Positions 55,524 to 63,864 of a DNA stretch of 64,000 nt are shown here, piece after piece. The first letter of the stretch is position 1; each line of letters starts with the position of its first letter. The stretch spans positions 36,941 through 100,940 of the forward strand of contig NZ_JRKO01000014.1 in NCBI RefSeq assembly GCF_000763885.1. The letters are read 5' to 3'. The notes beneath the pieces are model-generated. The model made no database searches. It was not told the origin of the DNA and saw only the letters and a program-made list of their open reading frames with translations. The stretch comes from Paracoccus versutus. Lineage in GTDB: Bacteria; Pseudomonadota; Alphaproteobacteria; Rhodobacterales; Rhodobacteraceae. The position numbers and the translations under genes are program-made.

Positions 55524-57068
55524 ATGGATGAGAGAGATGTTCTGCGCGTGGCGCTGGACTGGGAGGTGGACGGGATCGACCCGCCCCGGTCCTTTGGCGG
55601 CTGGAATACCGGTCGCGTGGTCCAGCAGACCCATGAAAGCCTGATGGAGGACGATTTCGACGCTGCTCCGGCAAGTCCGGGCCAGCCGACCGCAATCGTC
55701 CCGCGCCTGGCCCAAAGCTGCGACGTCTCGGACGACGCCCGCCGGTTCCTGTTCCGTCTGCGCCCCGGCATCCGCTTTCACGATGGCGCGCTGCTCGATG
55801 CCGAAGCCGTGGTTCTGAACTACGCCCGGTTCTGCGATCCGGAATCGCCCATGTTTTCGCATGAAGCGGCCGATCTGAACCGCGCGGCGGCAGAGCTGAT
55901 CGCGAAGGTCCGGGCAGTCGATTCCCTGACGGTCGAAATCACGCTCAGAGAGCCGTCGCCGGAATTCCTGCGCTACATGACGCAAGAGGATGCGCCTGGC
56001 GCGCAGTCGCTGGTCAGCCCGCTGGCGCTGAAGCGTTTCGGTCCTGATGGATGCGCCGACCGCGCGCCCGGAACCGGTGCGTTCCGCTTTCATCGGCGCT
56101 TTGACACGCCCCATGGTTCGGGGGTCGAGCTGGTGCGGAACGACGATTACTGGGGCGGTCGGCCACGGCTCTCGGGGATACGCTTTCTGCCCTTTCCCGA
56201 TCTGGGCGACCGGCTGCGGGCTCTGGCCGAGGGGCGGGTGGATATGGCCTATAGCCTCGAGGGCGCCGATCTCGAAGAACTGGCTGCGCAGGGCTTCACC
56301 ATTCCGGAATACCATCCGCCATACATCTGGTATCTGGTCTTCAATCTGCGCGATCCGCAGATGGCCGACATCAGGGTCCGCCGCGCGATTGCCCATGCGA
56401 TTGACCGTGAAGCCTTGTGCGAAAAACTGTTTCCGGGGGCCGCGGTTCCGGCATTCGGCATGCTGCCTCCCGGCTCGCCGTCCCATGATCCGCAGGCCGG
56501 GGATCTGTATCCCTACGATCCGGATCGTGCCCGCGCTCTGCTTGCCGAGGCGGGCGCGGCAGAAGGGCTGACGCTTCATGCCCTGGGCGCGCGCGCAGGC
56601 TCGGCCCAGCTCGATCCCGGCGCGATCTACCGGCAGATGGAACAGAACCTCGCCGCGGTCGGCATCCGGCTGAAGGTTACGCTTCGTCCCGACTGGGTCG
56701 GCTATTGCAACGAGTGGCGGCAGGGCGCGGCATCCGGCATCTCTTTCAGCGAGATGAGCTGGGCGATGTCCAGCGATCTTTGGCTGCGGCAGGTATTGCA
56801 CAGCCGCAACGCCTCGCCTGTCGGATTCAATGCGGGTTATGCGTCCGATCCGCTTCTCGATGAATTGCTTGATCGCGCAGCAGGAACGCTCGCGGGGGCC
56901 GAACGCCTGCGGCTTTATCGGGAAGCCGGCCGGCGGGTTATGGAAGAACTGCCGGTTTTGCCGCTTCTGAACACGCGGCGGGGCATGGTCGCGCTTTCGG
57001 CCCGGGTGAAGGGATTGGTTTCCATAAACCAATGCTGGCACGATCTGCGTGGAGTCGATCTCGATTAG
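55524..57068 (+). CDS. Family 5 solute-binding-like protein without signal peptide
   Basis: The 514-residue protein resembles peptide/nickel-binding proteins (RFLFRLRPGIRFHDGALLDA, about residues 74-93; QMADIRVRRAIAHAIDREAL). The N-terminus MDERDVLRVALDWEVDGIDP starts directly with the mature fold; there is no hydrophobic export signal, and only about 40 bases separate it from ureF. The ATG at 55524 has GGAG eight bases upstream; Met at 55518 is an alternative. No permease or ATPase of this type is adjacent. It may be a cytosolic ligand-binding or sensing protein, as AmiC is to its family, or a partner whose export signal was lost. Confidence 0.8.
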   Translation: MDERDVLRVALDWEVDGIDPPRSFGGWNTGRVVQQTHESLMEDDFDAAPASPGQPTAIVPRLAQSCDVSDDARRFLFRLRPGIRFHDGALLDAEAVVLNYARFCDPESPMFSHEAADLNRAAAELIAKVRAVDSLTVEITLREPSPEFLRYMTQEDAPGAQSLVSPLALKRFGPDGCADRAPGTGAFRFHRRFDTPHGSGVELVRNDDYWGGRPRLSGIRFLPFPDLGDRLRALAEGRVDMAYSLEGADLEELAAQGFTIPEYHPPYIWYLVFNLRDPQMADIRVRRAIAHAIDREALCEKLFPGAAVPAFGMLPPGSPSHDPQAGDLYPYDPDRARALLAEAGAAEGLTLHALGARAGSAQLDPGAIYRQMEQNLAAVGIRLKVTLRPDWVGYCNEWRQGAASGISFSEMSWAMSSDLWLRQVLHSRNASPVGFNAGYASDPLLDELLDRAAGTLAGAERLRLYREAGRRVMEELPVLPLLNTRRGMVALSARVKGLVSINQCWHDLRGVDLD

Positions 57069-57361
57069 CAGCTGATTTGTCCAAACCCGACAAACTGTCG
57101 TAGGTAATGATGATTGCACGAAACCGCATGGACGACAAAAGATACATCCGCCATATCGGATGGACGAGACGGCGGTTCGAGGGACGAGGGAAACAGTATT
57201 CGGGATGTAGGCGGGGGATGTACAACCCTAGCTGCAGGCCCAAGGACTGCCAGTCCGAGTCATGAGAGTTGTTGCCGCTCAGTGGGCTTCTCATCGTAAT
57301 CGGCGGCGGTCTTGGCGCCCGCCTCCTTACCCATCAACTGCTCGGCAGCAAGATTGATTAT

Positions 57362-57528
57362 TTAACAGGCTGCTGAAAAAGGATTTTGAGAGGGCGGCGC
57401 AGCGGAAATCGTTCTGGATCCAGCTGATATCGGCCCGAAAATGGGGTGTTTTCGGCAAATTTGAGGCGGATTTCCCGGTTCCCCGCCCGCGCTGTCCTGT
57501 CGCAAGGACTTTTTCACCAGCCTGCTAA
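57362..57528. mobile_element. MITE-like element with terminal inverted repeats
   Basis: TTAACAGGCTGCTGAAAAAG at the left end is matched in inverse orientation by the right end (reverse complement TTAGCAGGCTGGTGAAAAAG, 57509-57528): 18 of 20 positions agree. The interior of about 130 bases encodes nothing. This is the shape of a non-autonomous miniature transposable element or an internally deleted IS. The gap 57069-57361 on its left holds only a small palindrome (TTTGTC/GACAAA at 57076-57094) and no gene. Confidence 0.6.
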
Positions 57529-57647
57529 TGCAGCAGGTCGGGCCTTGAGCCTTCCATACCCGGTTCAGACCTGATCAGCAGCTCTTCACGGCACGATCCG
57601 GTTGCATCTCGCGATCAGCCCCCAGCCGATATCGCGCATCCTCAGCC

Positions 57648-58355
57648 TCACGTCGCGGCCTTCAGGTTCACCCGCTCTTCCAGCTTTGCGGTCGCTTCCT
57701 TGCGCTCGCTGTAGCGGTCGGTCAGGAAGGCCGAGAGGTCGCGGGTCAGCAGGGTGAACTTCACCAGTTCCTCCATCACGTCGACGATGCGGTCGTAATA
57801 GCTCGACGGCCGCATGCGCCCGGCCTCGTCGAATTCCTGCCATGCCCTGGCGACCGAGGACTGGTTCGGGATCGTCAGCATCCGCATCCAGCGGCCGAGC
57901 ACGCGCATCTGGTTCACCGCGTTGAAGCTCTGCGAGCCGCCCGAGACCTGCATCACCGCCAGCGTCCGGCCCTGCGTCGGCCGGATCGCCCCCATCGACA
58001 GCGGAATCCAGTCGATCTGCGCCTTCATCACCCCGGTCATGGCGCCGTGGCGTTCCGGGCTGGTCCAGACCTGGCCCTCGGACCACAGACAGGCGTCGCG
58101 CAGCTCCTGCACCTTGGGATGCGACGGTTCGGCATCCTCGGGCAGCGGCAGGCCGTTGGCGTGGAACACCCGCGTCTCGCAGCCGAAATGCCGCAGCAGG
58201 CGCTCGGCCTCCAGCGTGGCGAAGCGGCTGCAGGAGCGTTCGCGCAGCGAGCCGTAGAGCAGCAGGATGCGCGGCGGATGCGTCGCGCGGGGGATGTCCG
58301 GGATCGCGGGTGCGCGCAGGCAGTCGGGCGACAGGTTCGGCAGGTCGGGGATCAT
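57648..58355 (-). CDS. arsH: Arsenical resistance flavoprotein ArsH
   Basis: This is a 235-residue NADPH-dependent flavodoxin-like protein. It has the FMN phosphate loop [14 protein letters not shown] (about residues 33-46) and [20 protein letters not shown], both typical of ArsH, which oxidises trivalent organoarsenicals. The start at 58355 overlaps the acr3 stop (ATGA) and has GAGG upstream. It is the last gene of the ars operon. Confidence 0.92.
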   Translation of the reverse strand: MIPDLPNLSPDCLRAPAIPDIPRATHPPRILLLYGSLRERSCSRFATLEAERLLRHFGCETRVFHANGLPLPEDAEPSHPKVQELRDACLWSEGQVWTSPERHGAMTGVMKAQIDWIPLSMGAIRPTQGRTLAVMQVSGGSQSFNAVNQMRVLGRWMRMLTIPNQSSVARAWQEFDEAGRMRPSSYYDRIVDVMEELVKFTLLTRDLSAFLTDRYSERKEATAKLEERVNLKAAT

Positions 58356-59425
58356 GCGCGGGCCTCTTGCGGGGTTGCTTCGGGAAACCAGCGGCGGCCC
58401 AGCCACAGGGCGGCGTTGACCAGAAGGATCAGCACCGGCACCTCGACCAGCGGGCCGATCACGGTGGCGAAGGCCACGGGCGAGGCGAGGCCGTAGGCGG
58501 CGATGGCGACGGCAATGGCCAGCTCGAAGTTATTGCCGGCGGCGGTGAAGGCGATGGCGGTGCTGCGCGGATAATCCCTGGCGATCAGCCGGCCCATGGC
58601 AAAGCTGACCAGGAACTGGATGGCGAAATACAGCACCAGCGGCACGGCGATCCTGACGGTGTCGAGCGGTAGGCGCACGACATCGCCACCTTTCAGGCTG
58701 AACATCGCGACGATGGTGAACAGCAGCGCGGCCAGCGTGATCGGGCTGATCCTCGGCAGGAAGACGTTTTGATACCACTTCTCGCCCCTGCGCCGGATCA
58801 GCACACGCCGGGTCAGGAAGCCGGCGGCGAAGGGAATGCCGAGATAGATCAGCACCGCCTCCGTCACCGTCCAGAAGCCCACCTCGATCACGCTGCCCTC
58901 CAGCCCGAACAGCGGCGGCAGCACGGTCAGGAACAGCCAGGCGTAGGTCGAGAAGAACAGGATCTGGAAGATCGCGTTGAAGGCCACCAGCCCGGCGACA
59001 TATTGCCCGTCGCCCCGCGCCAGCTGGTTCCAGACCAGCACCATGGCGATGCAGCGCGCCAGGCCGATCAGGATCAGCCCGGTCATGTATTCGGGGCTGT
59101 CGCGCAGGAAGATCACCGCTAAGGCGAACATCAGCACCGGCCCGATCAGCCAGTTCTGCACCAGCGACAGCACCAGCACGCGCCTGTCGGCAAAGACCTG
59201 GGGCAGGTCCTCGTAACGCACCTTGGCCAGCGGCGGATACATCATCAGGATCAGCCCGATGGCGATGGGGATGTTGGTCGAGCCGACCGCCATGGCGTTC
59301 AGCGCATCCGGCAGGCCGGTGAACACGGTGCCCAGCAGGATGCCGAACGCCATGGCCGCGAAGATCCACAAGGTCAGGTAGCGGTCGAGAAAGGAAAGCC
59401 GGCGGGCCGGGCTGTCGGGGGTCAT
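58352..59425 (-). CDS. acr3: Arsenite efflux permease, ACR3 family
   Basis: The 357-residue membrane protein has about ten hydrophobic segments. It includes the ACR3 motif [20 protein letters not shown] (about residues 118-137) with the conserved Cys, and [19 protein letters not shown]. It exports As(III) across the inner membrane. The ATG at 59425 has AGGA seven bases upstream. Confidence 0.93.
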   Translation of the reverse strand: MTPDSPARRLSFLDRYLTLWIFAAMAFGILLGTVFTGLPDALNAMAVGSTNIPIAIGLILMMYPPLAKVRYEDLPQVFADRRVLVLSLVQNWLIGPVLMFALAVIFLRDSPEYMTGLILIGLARCIAMVLVWNQLARGDGQYVAGLVAFNAIFQILFFSTYAWLFLTVLPPLFGLEGSVIEVGFWTVTEAVLIYLGIPFAAGFLTRRVLIRRRGEKWYQNVFLPRISPITLAALLFTIVAMFSLKGGDVVRLPLDTVRIAVPLVLYFAIQFLVSFAMGRLIARDYPRSTAIAFTAAGNNFELAIAVAIAAYGLASPVAFATVIGPLVEVPVLILLVNAALWLGRRWFPEATPQEARA

Positions 59426-59437
59426 CACCTATTCCTT

Positions 59438-59863
59438 TCAGGCCGGGCGGATGCGGTTGCCCTGGGCATCGACGACCTGCTCACCATCTTCCTTGCTGAA
59501 GGCAGCGCGCTGCGGCGGCAGCAGGTCCAGCACCTGCTCCGAGGGCCGGCAGAGCCGCACCCCCCTGGGGCTGACCACGATGGGCCGGTTGATCAGGATC
59601 GGATGCACCATCATCGCCTCGATCAGCGCCGCGTCGGGCAGTGCCGGGTCGTCCAAGCCCAACTCCGCATAGGGCGTGCCCTTCTGGCGCAGCAGCGCGC
59701 GAGGTGCGATGCCCATGCGGGCGATCAGCAGTTCCAGCATCGCGCGCGAGGGCGGCGTCTTGAGGTATTCCACCACATGCGGCTCGATCCCGGCATTGCG
59801 GATCAGCGCCAGCACGTTGCGCGAGGTGCCGCAGTCGGGGTTGTGGTAAATGACGACATCCAT
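59438..59863 (-). CDS. arsC: Arsenate reductase, glutaredoxin-linked type
   Basis: The 141-residue protein has the ArsC active site YHNPDCGTSRNVLALI, with catalytic Cys12 close to the N-terminus, and HPILINRPIVVSPRGVRLCR, containing substrate Arg residues. It reduces As(V) to As(III) for export by ACR3. It lies between arsR and acr3 in one operon. Confidence 0.93.
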   Translation of the reverse strand: MDVVIYHNPDCGTSRNVLALIRNAGIEPHVVEYLKTPPSRAMLELLIARMGIAPRALLRQKGTPYAELGLDDPALPDAALIEAMMVHPILINRPIVVSPRGVRLCRPSEQVLDLLPPQRAAFSKEDGEQVVDAQGNRIRPA

Positions 59864-59865
59864 GC

Positions 59866-60225
59866 TCAGGTCTCTCGGGTCAAGGTGGGGTCACAGGCAC
59901 AATCCAGCGCGGCCGCGACCGGCGCGCAGATGTCCGGGTGGCCGTCGCAGCAATCGCGCATCAGGAATTCGATCAGCCCCGCCAGTGTCGGGAAGACAAC
60001 GCTGTAGATGATGAAACGCCCCTCGCGCCGGGACCGGATCAGCCCGGCATGTTCGAGGTGGGTCAGGTGGAAGGATAGCCGCGAAGTGGTCGCGTCCCCC
60101 AGGGCCTCGCCGATGGCCCCGGCCGCCATGCCCTCAGGCCCGGCCTTGACCAGCAGCCGGACGATGCGCAGCCGGGTTTCCTGCGACAGCGCCGCAAAGC
60201 CGGCAAGGGCGCGTTGCTCTTCCAT
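59866..60225 (-). CDS. arsR: ArsR family arsenic-responsive repressor
   Basis: The 119-residue winged-helix repressor has ATTSRLSFHLTHLEHAGLIR, the recognition helix region (about residues 45-64). A Cys-rich C-terminus (RDCCDGHPDIC, then DCACD) probably binds As(III), unlike the classic Cys pair in the DNA-binding helix. It heads the operon arsR-arsC-acr3-arsH. The operator-like repeat at 60229-60252 lies three bases before its ATG. Confidence 0.92.
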   Translation of the reverse strand: MEEQRALAGFAALSQETRLRIVRLLVKAGPEGMAAGAIGEALGDATTSRLSFHLTHLEHAGLIRSRREGRFIIYSVVFPTLAGLIEFLMRDCCDGHPDICAPVAAALDCACDPTLTRET

Positions 60226-60228
60226 CGA

Positions 60229-60252
60229 ATCAACATCTCAAGATATGTTGAT
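60229..60252. promoter_or_regulatory. ArsR operator
   Basis: ATCAACAT (60229-60236) and ATGTTGAT (60245-60252) form perfect 8-base arms with an 8-base spacer, directly upstream of arsR. Such ATCAA/TTGAT dyads are typical of ArsR-family sites. The position implies autoregulation of the ars operon and perhaps of the divergent small ORF. Confidence 0.7.
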
Positions 60253-60255
60253 ACA

Positions 60256-60507
60256 ATGAAGGTGAGACCTGATGCTGTCAAGCCAGCAGGTGTGTCTCGA
60301 CGACGGCTGCTCGGGGAATCCGCGGGGGTCAGGCGCCGGATCCTGACGAACCGGGCCTGGACCGAATACCTGATCGACCAGGCGACCAACGAGGGCATGC
60401 CCGAGAACGGCCGGCCCTCGTATCTGGCCGAGGCCCGGCAGGCGCTGCTGGCGCTGGAGCGCAAGGCGGCGGGGCGGGCCGCTTCCGGCGCGCGGAAGGC
60501 GGCATGA
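60256..60507 (+). CDS. Small hypothetical protein
   Basis: An open frame of 83 codons, rich in Arg and Ala, containing RRRILTNRAWTEYLIDQATN. I recognise no family and see no signal peptide. The ATG at 60256 lies four bases from the ArsR operator and has no ribosome binding site, so the start, and even the gene, are doubtful. It precedes the omega-like ORF by nine bases and could be co-transcribed with it. Confidence 0.4.
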   Translation: MKVRPDAVKPAGVSRRRLLGESAGVRRRILTNRAWTEYLIDQATNEGMPENGRPSYLAEARQALLALERKAAGRAASGARKAA

Positions 60508-60516
60508 GGTGCGGCC

Positions 60517-60788
60517 ATGGACCCGCTCGTCGTGCTTGATTGCCAGAAGGTGCTGCCGGACAGGTTCGCCCTGACGCTGGCCGCAGCAGGGCGTTGCTTC
60601 AGGGCGCCGGGGCGATGCTCGACATGCCGGGCGCCAGCCCTGCAGAACTGGCGCTGCACGAGATCGCGGCGGGGCTGCTGACGCGGGATGAGATCGCAGC
60701 GATCCCGCCCGAAGCAGGCCGAGCAGCCCTGCCGCCGCCCGGGCCCGCCGTCGCATCCAGCCTTCCCCCGCAAGGGAAGGTCCATTGA
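60517..60788 (+). pseudogene. RNA polymerase omega-like protein, frameshifted
   Basis: The frame from 60517 gives LDCQKVLPDRFALTLAAAG, which resembles the start of omega (VEDC...VPNRFELVLLAA). After a one-base shift near 60590 another frame continues RALLQGAGAMLDMPGASPAE, then LALHEIAAGLLTRDEIAAIP, matching omega's REIA...L region. The pieces fit one small protein of about 90 residues. It is a divergent paralogue, not the housekeeping rpoZ, and appears broken, unless a programmed or sequencing shift explains it. Confidence 0.5.
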
Positions 60789-60824
60789 CGGGATCACCAA
60801 GCAACCGACAAGGAGGAGTGAACG

Positions 60825-61190
60825 ATGCTGAAATCCCTGTCTCTCGATCGCCGGACGGCATTCGACATCGCCAATGTCGTTGCCGGTCTCGGTCTTCTGC
60901 TGTCGCCCTGGTATCTCGGCTTCGCGGCCGAGACCGCCGCGGCGGGGAACGCCTGGCTCATCGGGGCCGCGATGACGCTGATCGCCTTGGCCGCGCTCTT
61001 CGCGTTCCACAGGCTCGAGGAATGGGCCAATGCCGCCCTTGGCCTCTGGGCGGTGATCGCGCCCTGGGTTCTGGGCTTCGCGACCCTCGCGGCGGCGATG
61101 TGGGTGCATGTGATCGCCGGTCTGGTCGTCGCGATCCTGGCAGGCGTCAGCCTGTGGTCGGGCGACGACCGGCCCTATTCGACAGCGTGA
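60825..61190 (+). CDS. SPW-repeat membrane protein
   Basis: The 121-residue protein has four hydrophobic segments and two SPW-type motifs (LLLSPWYLGFAAE, about residues 24-36; APWVLGFATL, about 78-87). These define a family of small bacterial inner-membrane proteins of unknown role. AAGGAGGAG precedes the start. A strong terminator follows at 61198-61226. Confidence 0.82.
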   Translation: MLKSLSLDRRTAFDIANVVAGLGLLLSPWYLGFAAETAAAGNAWLIGAAMTLIALAALFAFHRLEEWANAALGLWAVIAPWVLGFATLAAAMWVHVIAGLVVAILAGVSLWSGDDRPYSTA

Positions 61191-61197
61191 CGTCCCG

Positions 61198-61226
61198 AAC
61201 GGCCCGGCAACCCGCCGGGCCGTTTT
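61198..61226 (+). terminator. Intrinsic terminator after the SPW gene
   Basis: A perfect 11-base stem, AACGGCCCGGC (61198-61208) and GCCGGGCCGTT (61214-61224), with loop AACCC, is followed by TT. It separates the SPW gene from the protease gene. Confidence 0.85.
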
Positions 61227-61289
61227 CACGTTCTCCGTCTGGTCTCGGGCGAGAAAGGAAATCCACCACCGATCAAACGGAGATTGCCG

Positions 61290-62666
61290 ATGTCGATGAA
61301 AATCCCCCGACTGCGCGCGGCCGTCATCACGCTGTGCACGATCCTGGCGCTGGTCGCGCCGTCCCCGGCGGCTGTCGGGCAACCCATGCCCGAGGCGGCG
61401 GGCGGCATTCCCACCATTGCCCCGATGCTGTCGCGCGTCACACCGGCGGTGGTCAATATCGCGGTCGTCTCGGAAACGCCGGCGGTATCGAACCCGCTTT
61501 ACAACGATCCCTATTTCCGCCGTTTCTTCGATCTTCCCGACCCGCCGATGCGGCGGCAGATGAGCGCCGGCTCCGGCGTGATCGTCGATGCCGAAAACGG
61601 CTATGTGCTGACCAACCATCACGTCGTCGCCGAGGCCAGCGCGATCAGCGTCACGCTGAAGGACGGGCGCCAGTTCCGGGCCGGACTCGTCGGCGCCGAC
61701 CAGGCCGCGGAAATCGCCCTGCTGCGAATCGAGGCCGAGGATCTGGTCGCGCTGGAGATCGGCGATTCCGACCGCCTTCAGGTCGGCGATTTCGTCGCCG
61801 CCATCGGCAACCCCTTCGGCCTGGGCCAGACGGTGACCTCGGGCATCGTCGGCGCGTTGGGACGCAGCGGCATCAGCCGCGAGGGCTATGAGGATTTCAT
61901 CCAGACCGACGCCTCGATCAACCCGGGTAATTCTGGCGGCGCGCTGGTTACGCTGGACGGCAGGCTGGTCGGTATCAACACCGCCATCCTGACCCCGGCG
62001 GGGGGCAATATCGGTATCGGTTTCGCGGTGCCCAGCAACATGGCCGTCGCCGTGATGCAGCAGCTGATCAAGCATGGCGAGGTGCGGCGCGGCAGGCTGG
62101 GGATCGGCATGCACGACCTGACGCCCGATCTGGCCGAGGCGCTGGAGCTGGGCGGCATCCACGGCGCGGTCATCGCGAATGTCGAGCCCGGCTCGCCTGC
62201 CGAGAAGGCGGGGCTGAAGGCGGGGGACATGGTGGCCGCTGTCGACGGCGCCCCGGTGCAGGGCGCCACGCATCTGCGCAACCGATTGGGCCTGACGCCC
62301 GTCGGCAGCACCATCCGCCTGACGGTCAGGCGCGAGGGGGACGAGCGGGAAGTCGACCTGACCATCACCGCCGAAGCCACCTCCTCCGGTGATTTCGCTG
62401 GCACGCCGCTGGATGGCGCCCGGTTGCGCAACGCCTCGGCGGAGGAGGCGCGCCGGGCGGGCAGTGCCGGGATCACGGTCGACAGCGTCGAGCCGGACAG
62501 CCTTGCGGCATGGGTCGGTCTGCGCCGCGGCGACATGATCGTCGCCGTCAACCGGACGCCGGTTTCATCGGTCGCGGATTTGCGTGACATGCTTGCCGGC
62601 CGCCGTGCCATCGTGGCGCTGGAACTGATCCGCGACGGCAACCGTCTTTTCATGGTCGCAAGGTGA
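61290..62666 (+). CDS. Deg-type periplasmic serine protease
   Basis: The 458-residue protein has a hydrophobic signal segment (about residues 10-32), then a trypsin-like domain with His in VLTNHHVVAEA, Asp in EIALLRIE and Ser in NPGNSGGALV. Two PDZ domains follow, starting near residues 275 and 375 (LGIGMHDLTPDLAEALELGG; GITVDSVEPDSLAAWVGLRR). This is the DegP/DegQ layout for quality control in the periplasm. GGAG lies eight bases before the ATG at 61290; a TTG at 61284 is in frame. Confidence 0.92.
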   Translation: MSMKIPRLRAAVITLCTILALVAPSPAAVGQPMPEAAGGIPTIAPMLSRVTPAVVNIAVVSETPAVSNPLYNDPYFRRFFDLPDPPMRRQMSAGSGVIVDAENGYVLTNHHVVAEASAISVTLKDGRQFRAGLVGADQAAEIALLRIEAEDLVALEIGDSDRLQVGDFVAAIGNPFGLGQTVTSGIVGALGRSGISREGYEDFIQTDASINPGNSGGALVTLDGRLVGINTAILTPAGGNIGIGFAVPSNMAVAVMQQLIKHGEVRRGRLGIGMHDLTPDLAEALELGGIHGAVIANVEPGSPAEKAGLKAGDMVAAVDGAPVQGATHLRNRLGLTPVGSTIRLTVRREGDEREVDLTITAEATSSGDFAGTPLDGARLRNASAEEARRAGSAGITVDSVEPDSLAAWVGLRRGDMIVAVNRTPVSSVADLRDMLAGRRAIVALELIRDGNRLFMVAR

Positions 62667-62763
62667 ACGACGGCCGTGGCATGGAGAGGACCGGGAAGAC
62701 GCAGGGTGTCGTCACCGATGCCTGGGCGTCGCTCATCTGACGGAGCCCCGGACCTTGCCGGCT

Positions 62764-63552
62764 TCAGAACGCCAGCCCGCAAGCCCTGCGGATGGCGAGT
62801 TGGACCGGCGAGGGCGGCAAGGCCAGGTCGAACTCGGCTCTTGGCAGCAAGGGAGGCTGCGCCATGAAGCGGGGTCTTGTCCCCCGGTGCGGTTGCGCCG
62901 CATGGACCAGAAACGGATGGCACAGATAGACCGTGCCCGCCGCGCCCGTCGCCAGTGCCTCGGGGCAGGTCTCGGTCGAGGCATAGCCGTTCGCCGACAA
63001 TTGCCGCAGCGTCGCGCCTGCCGTGCCATAGGGCAGTAACTCGCGCGCAATGGCCATATGCGAGCCCTGCCTGATCCGGGTCGGTGCATCGCCGGGCCCG
63101 ACATCCGAGAACAGGAACAGCATCAGCAACGCGCGGCCACTGCTTTTGACATTGACCCGCCACTCCATGAAATCCGGGCTGTCGCCGAAGCTCATGTCCA
63201 CATGCCAGCCATCGTCGCCGGGGGCGATGGGCGAGGGGAAGCGGATCGGGAAACTGCCCAGCCCTTGCGGCGCAAGCCAGCGCGCCGGCCCGGCAAGCTG
63301 GTCATAGGCCCGATGCAGCAGCGGGGTGTTGGCGGCCTGGACGAAGGCGGGCGTGGGCATCGATGCGATCCGGATGACGGGTCGCGTCCAGCCCTCGGGC
63401 CGGTCGGGCGAGAGGCCCGTCGCCGCCCACAACTCGTCCCGGCATTGCTGGGCGAGGTCGGTGGGGAAGGCGCCGTCGATCCTGACGAAGCCGTCCTCGA
63501 TGAAGCTTTGAACCTGATGCTTGGTCAGGCCGGTGGGTTCGGGATTGGTCAT
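62764..63552 (-). CDS. Phytanoyl-CoA dioxygenase family protein
   Basis: The 262-residue protein has the Fe(II)/2-oxoglutarate dioxygenase pattern: HxD in GWHVDMSFG (about residues 117-125) and the distal His in CHPFLVHAAQPHRGTRPRFM, with Arg for 2-oxoglutarate. The substrate is unknown. GGAG lies eight bases upstream of the ATG at 63552. It is monocistronic, convergent with the protease gene. Confidence 0.85.
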   Translation of the reverse strand: MTNPEPTGLTKHQVQSFIEDGFVRIDGAFPTDLAQQCRDELWAATGLSPDRPEGWTRPVIRIASMPTPAFVQAANTPLLHRAYDQLAGPARWLAPQGLGSFPIRFPSPIAPGDDGWHVDMSFGDSPDFMEWRVNVKSSGRALLMLFLFSDVGPGDAPTRIRQGSHMAIARELLPYGTAGATLRQLSANGYASTETCPEALATGAAGTVYLCHPFLVHAAQPHRGTRPRFMAQPPLLPRAEFDLALPPSPVQLAIRRACGLAF

Positions 63553-63864
63553 CACGCATTCTCCGCTTGGCGCCCCAATCGCGGGCGCCGTGTCGATCTG
63601 ATGGCGCGAAAGCGCCGGCGGCAGGGCCGGTCAGATCAGCGGGAAGAATGTGGACATGAACATCATGGTCGGAATTTAGGGCGGGCAGCCGGGGGCGGCA
63701 AGCCGTGTCCCCTGGCCGCTTGCGACCTGTTTCCCCTGCTCGCGGTTATCGAGGGGCATTCATTGCCCGGCCAGCAGGCACCCCAGCCCATCGTCAGGAC
63801 AGATGCCCTGATATCGTCCAGAGCGCCGGGAAGTGATCGCCCGCGCTGATCCTCTGCGCCCGGC
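63553..63864. other. Intergenic region, nothing recognised
   Basis: About 310 bases between the dioxygenase start and the DUF899 gene end. Short frames are present on both strands but none is supported. The promoter of the dioxygenase gene should lie at its left end. Confidence 0.4.

Noticed and set aside
57114..57360. Residual transposase ORF left of the MITE-like element
   Set aside because: A minus-strand stretch of about 30 codons (AAEQLMGKEAGAKTADYDEK) looked protein-like, but it is too short to assign to any family.
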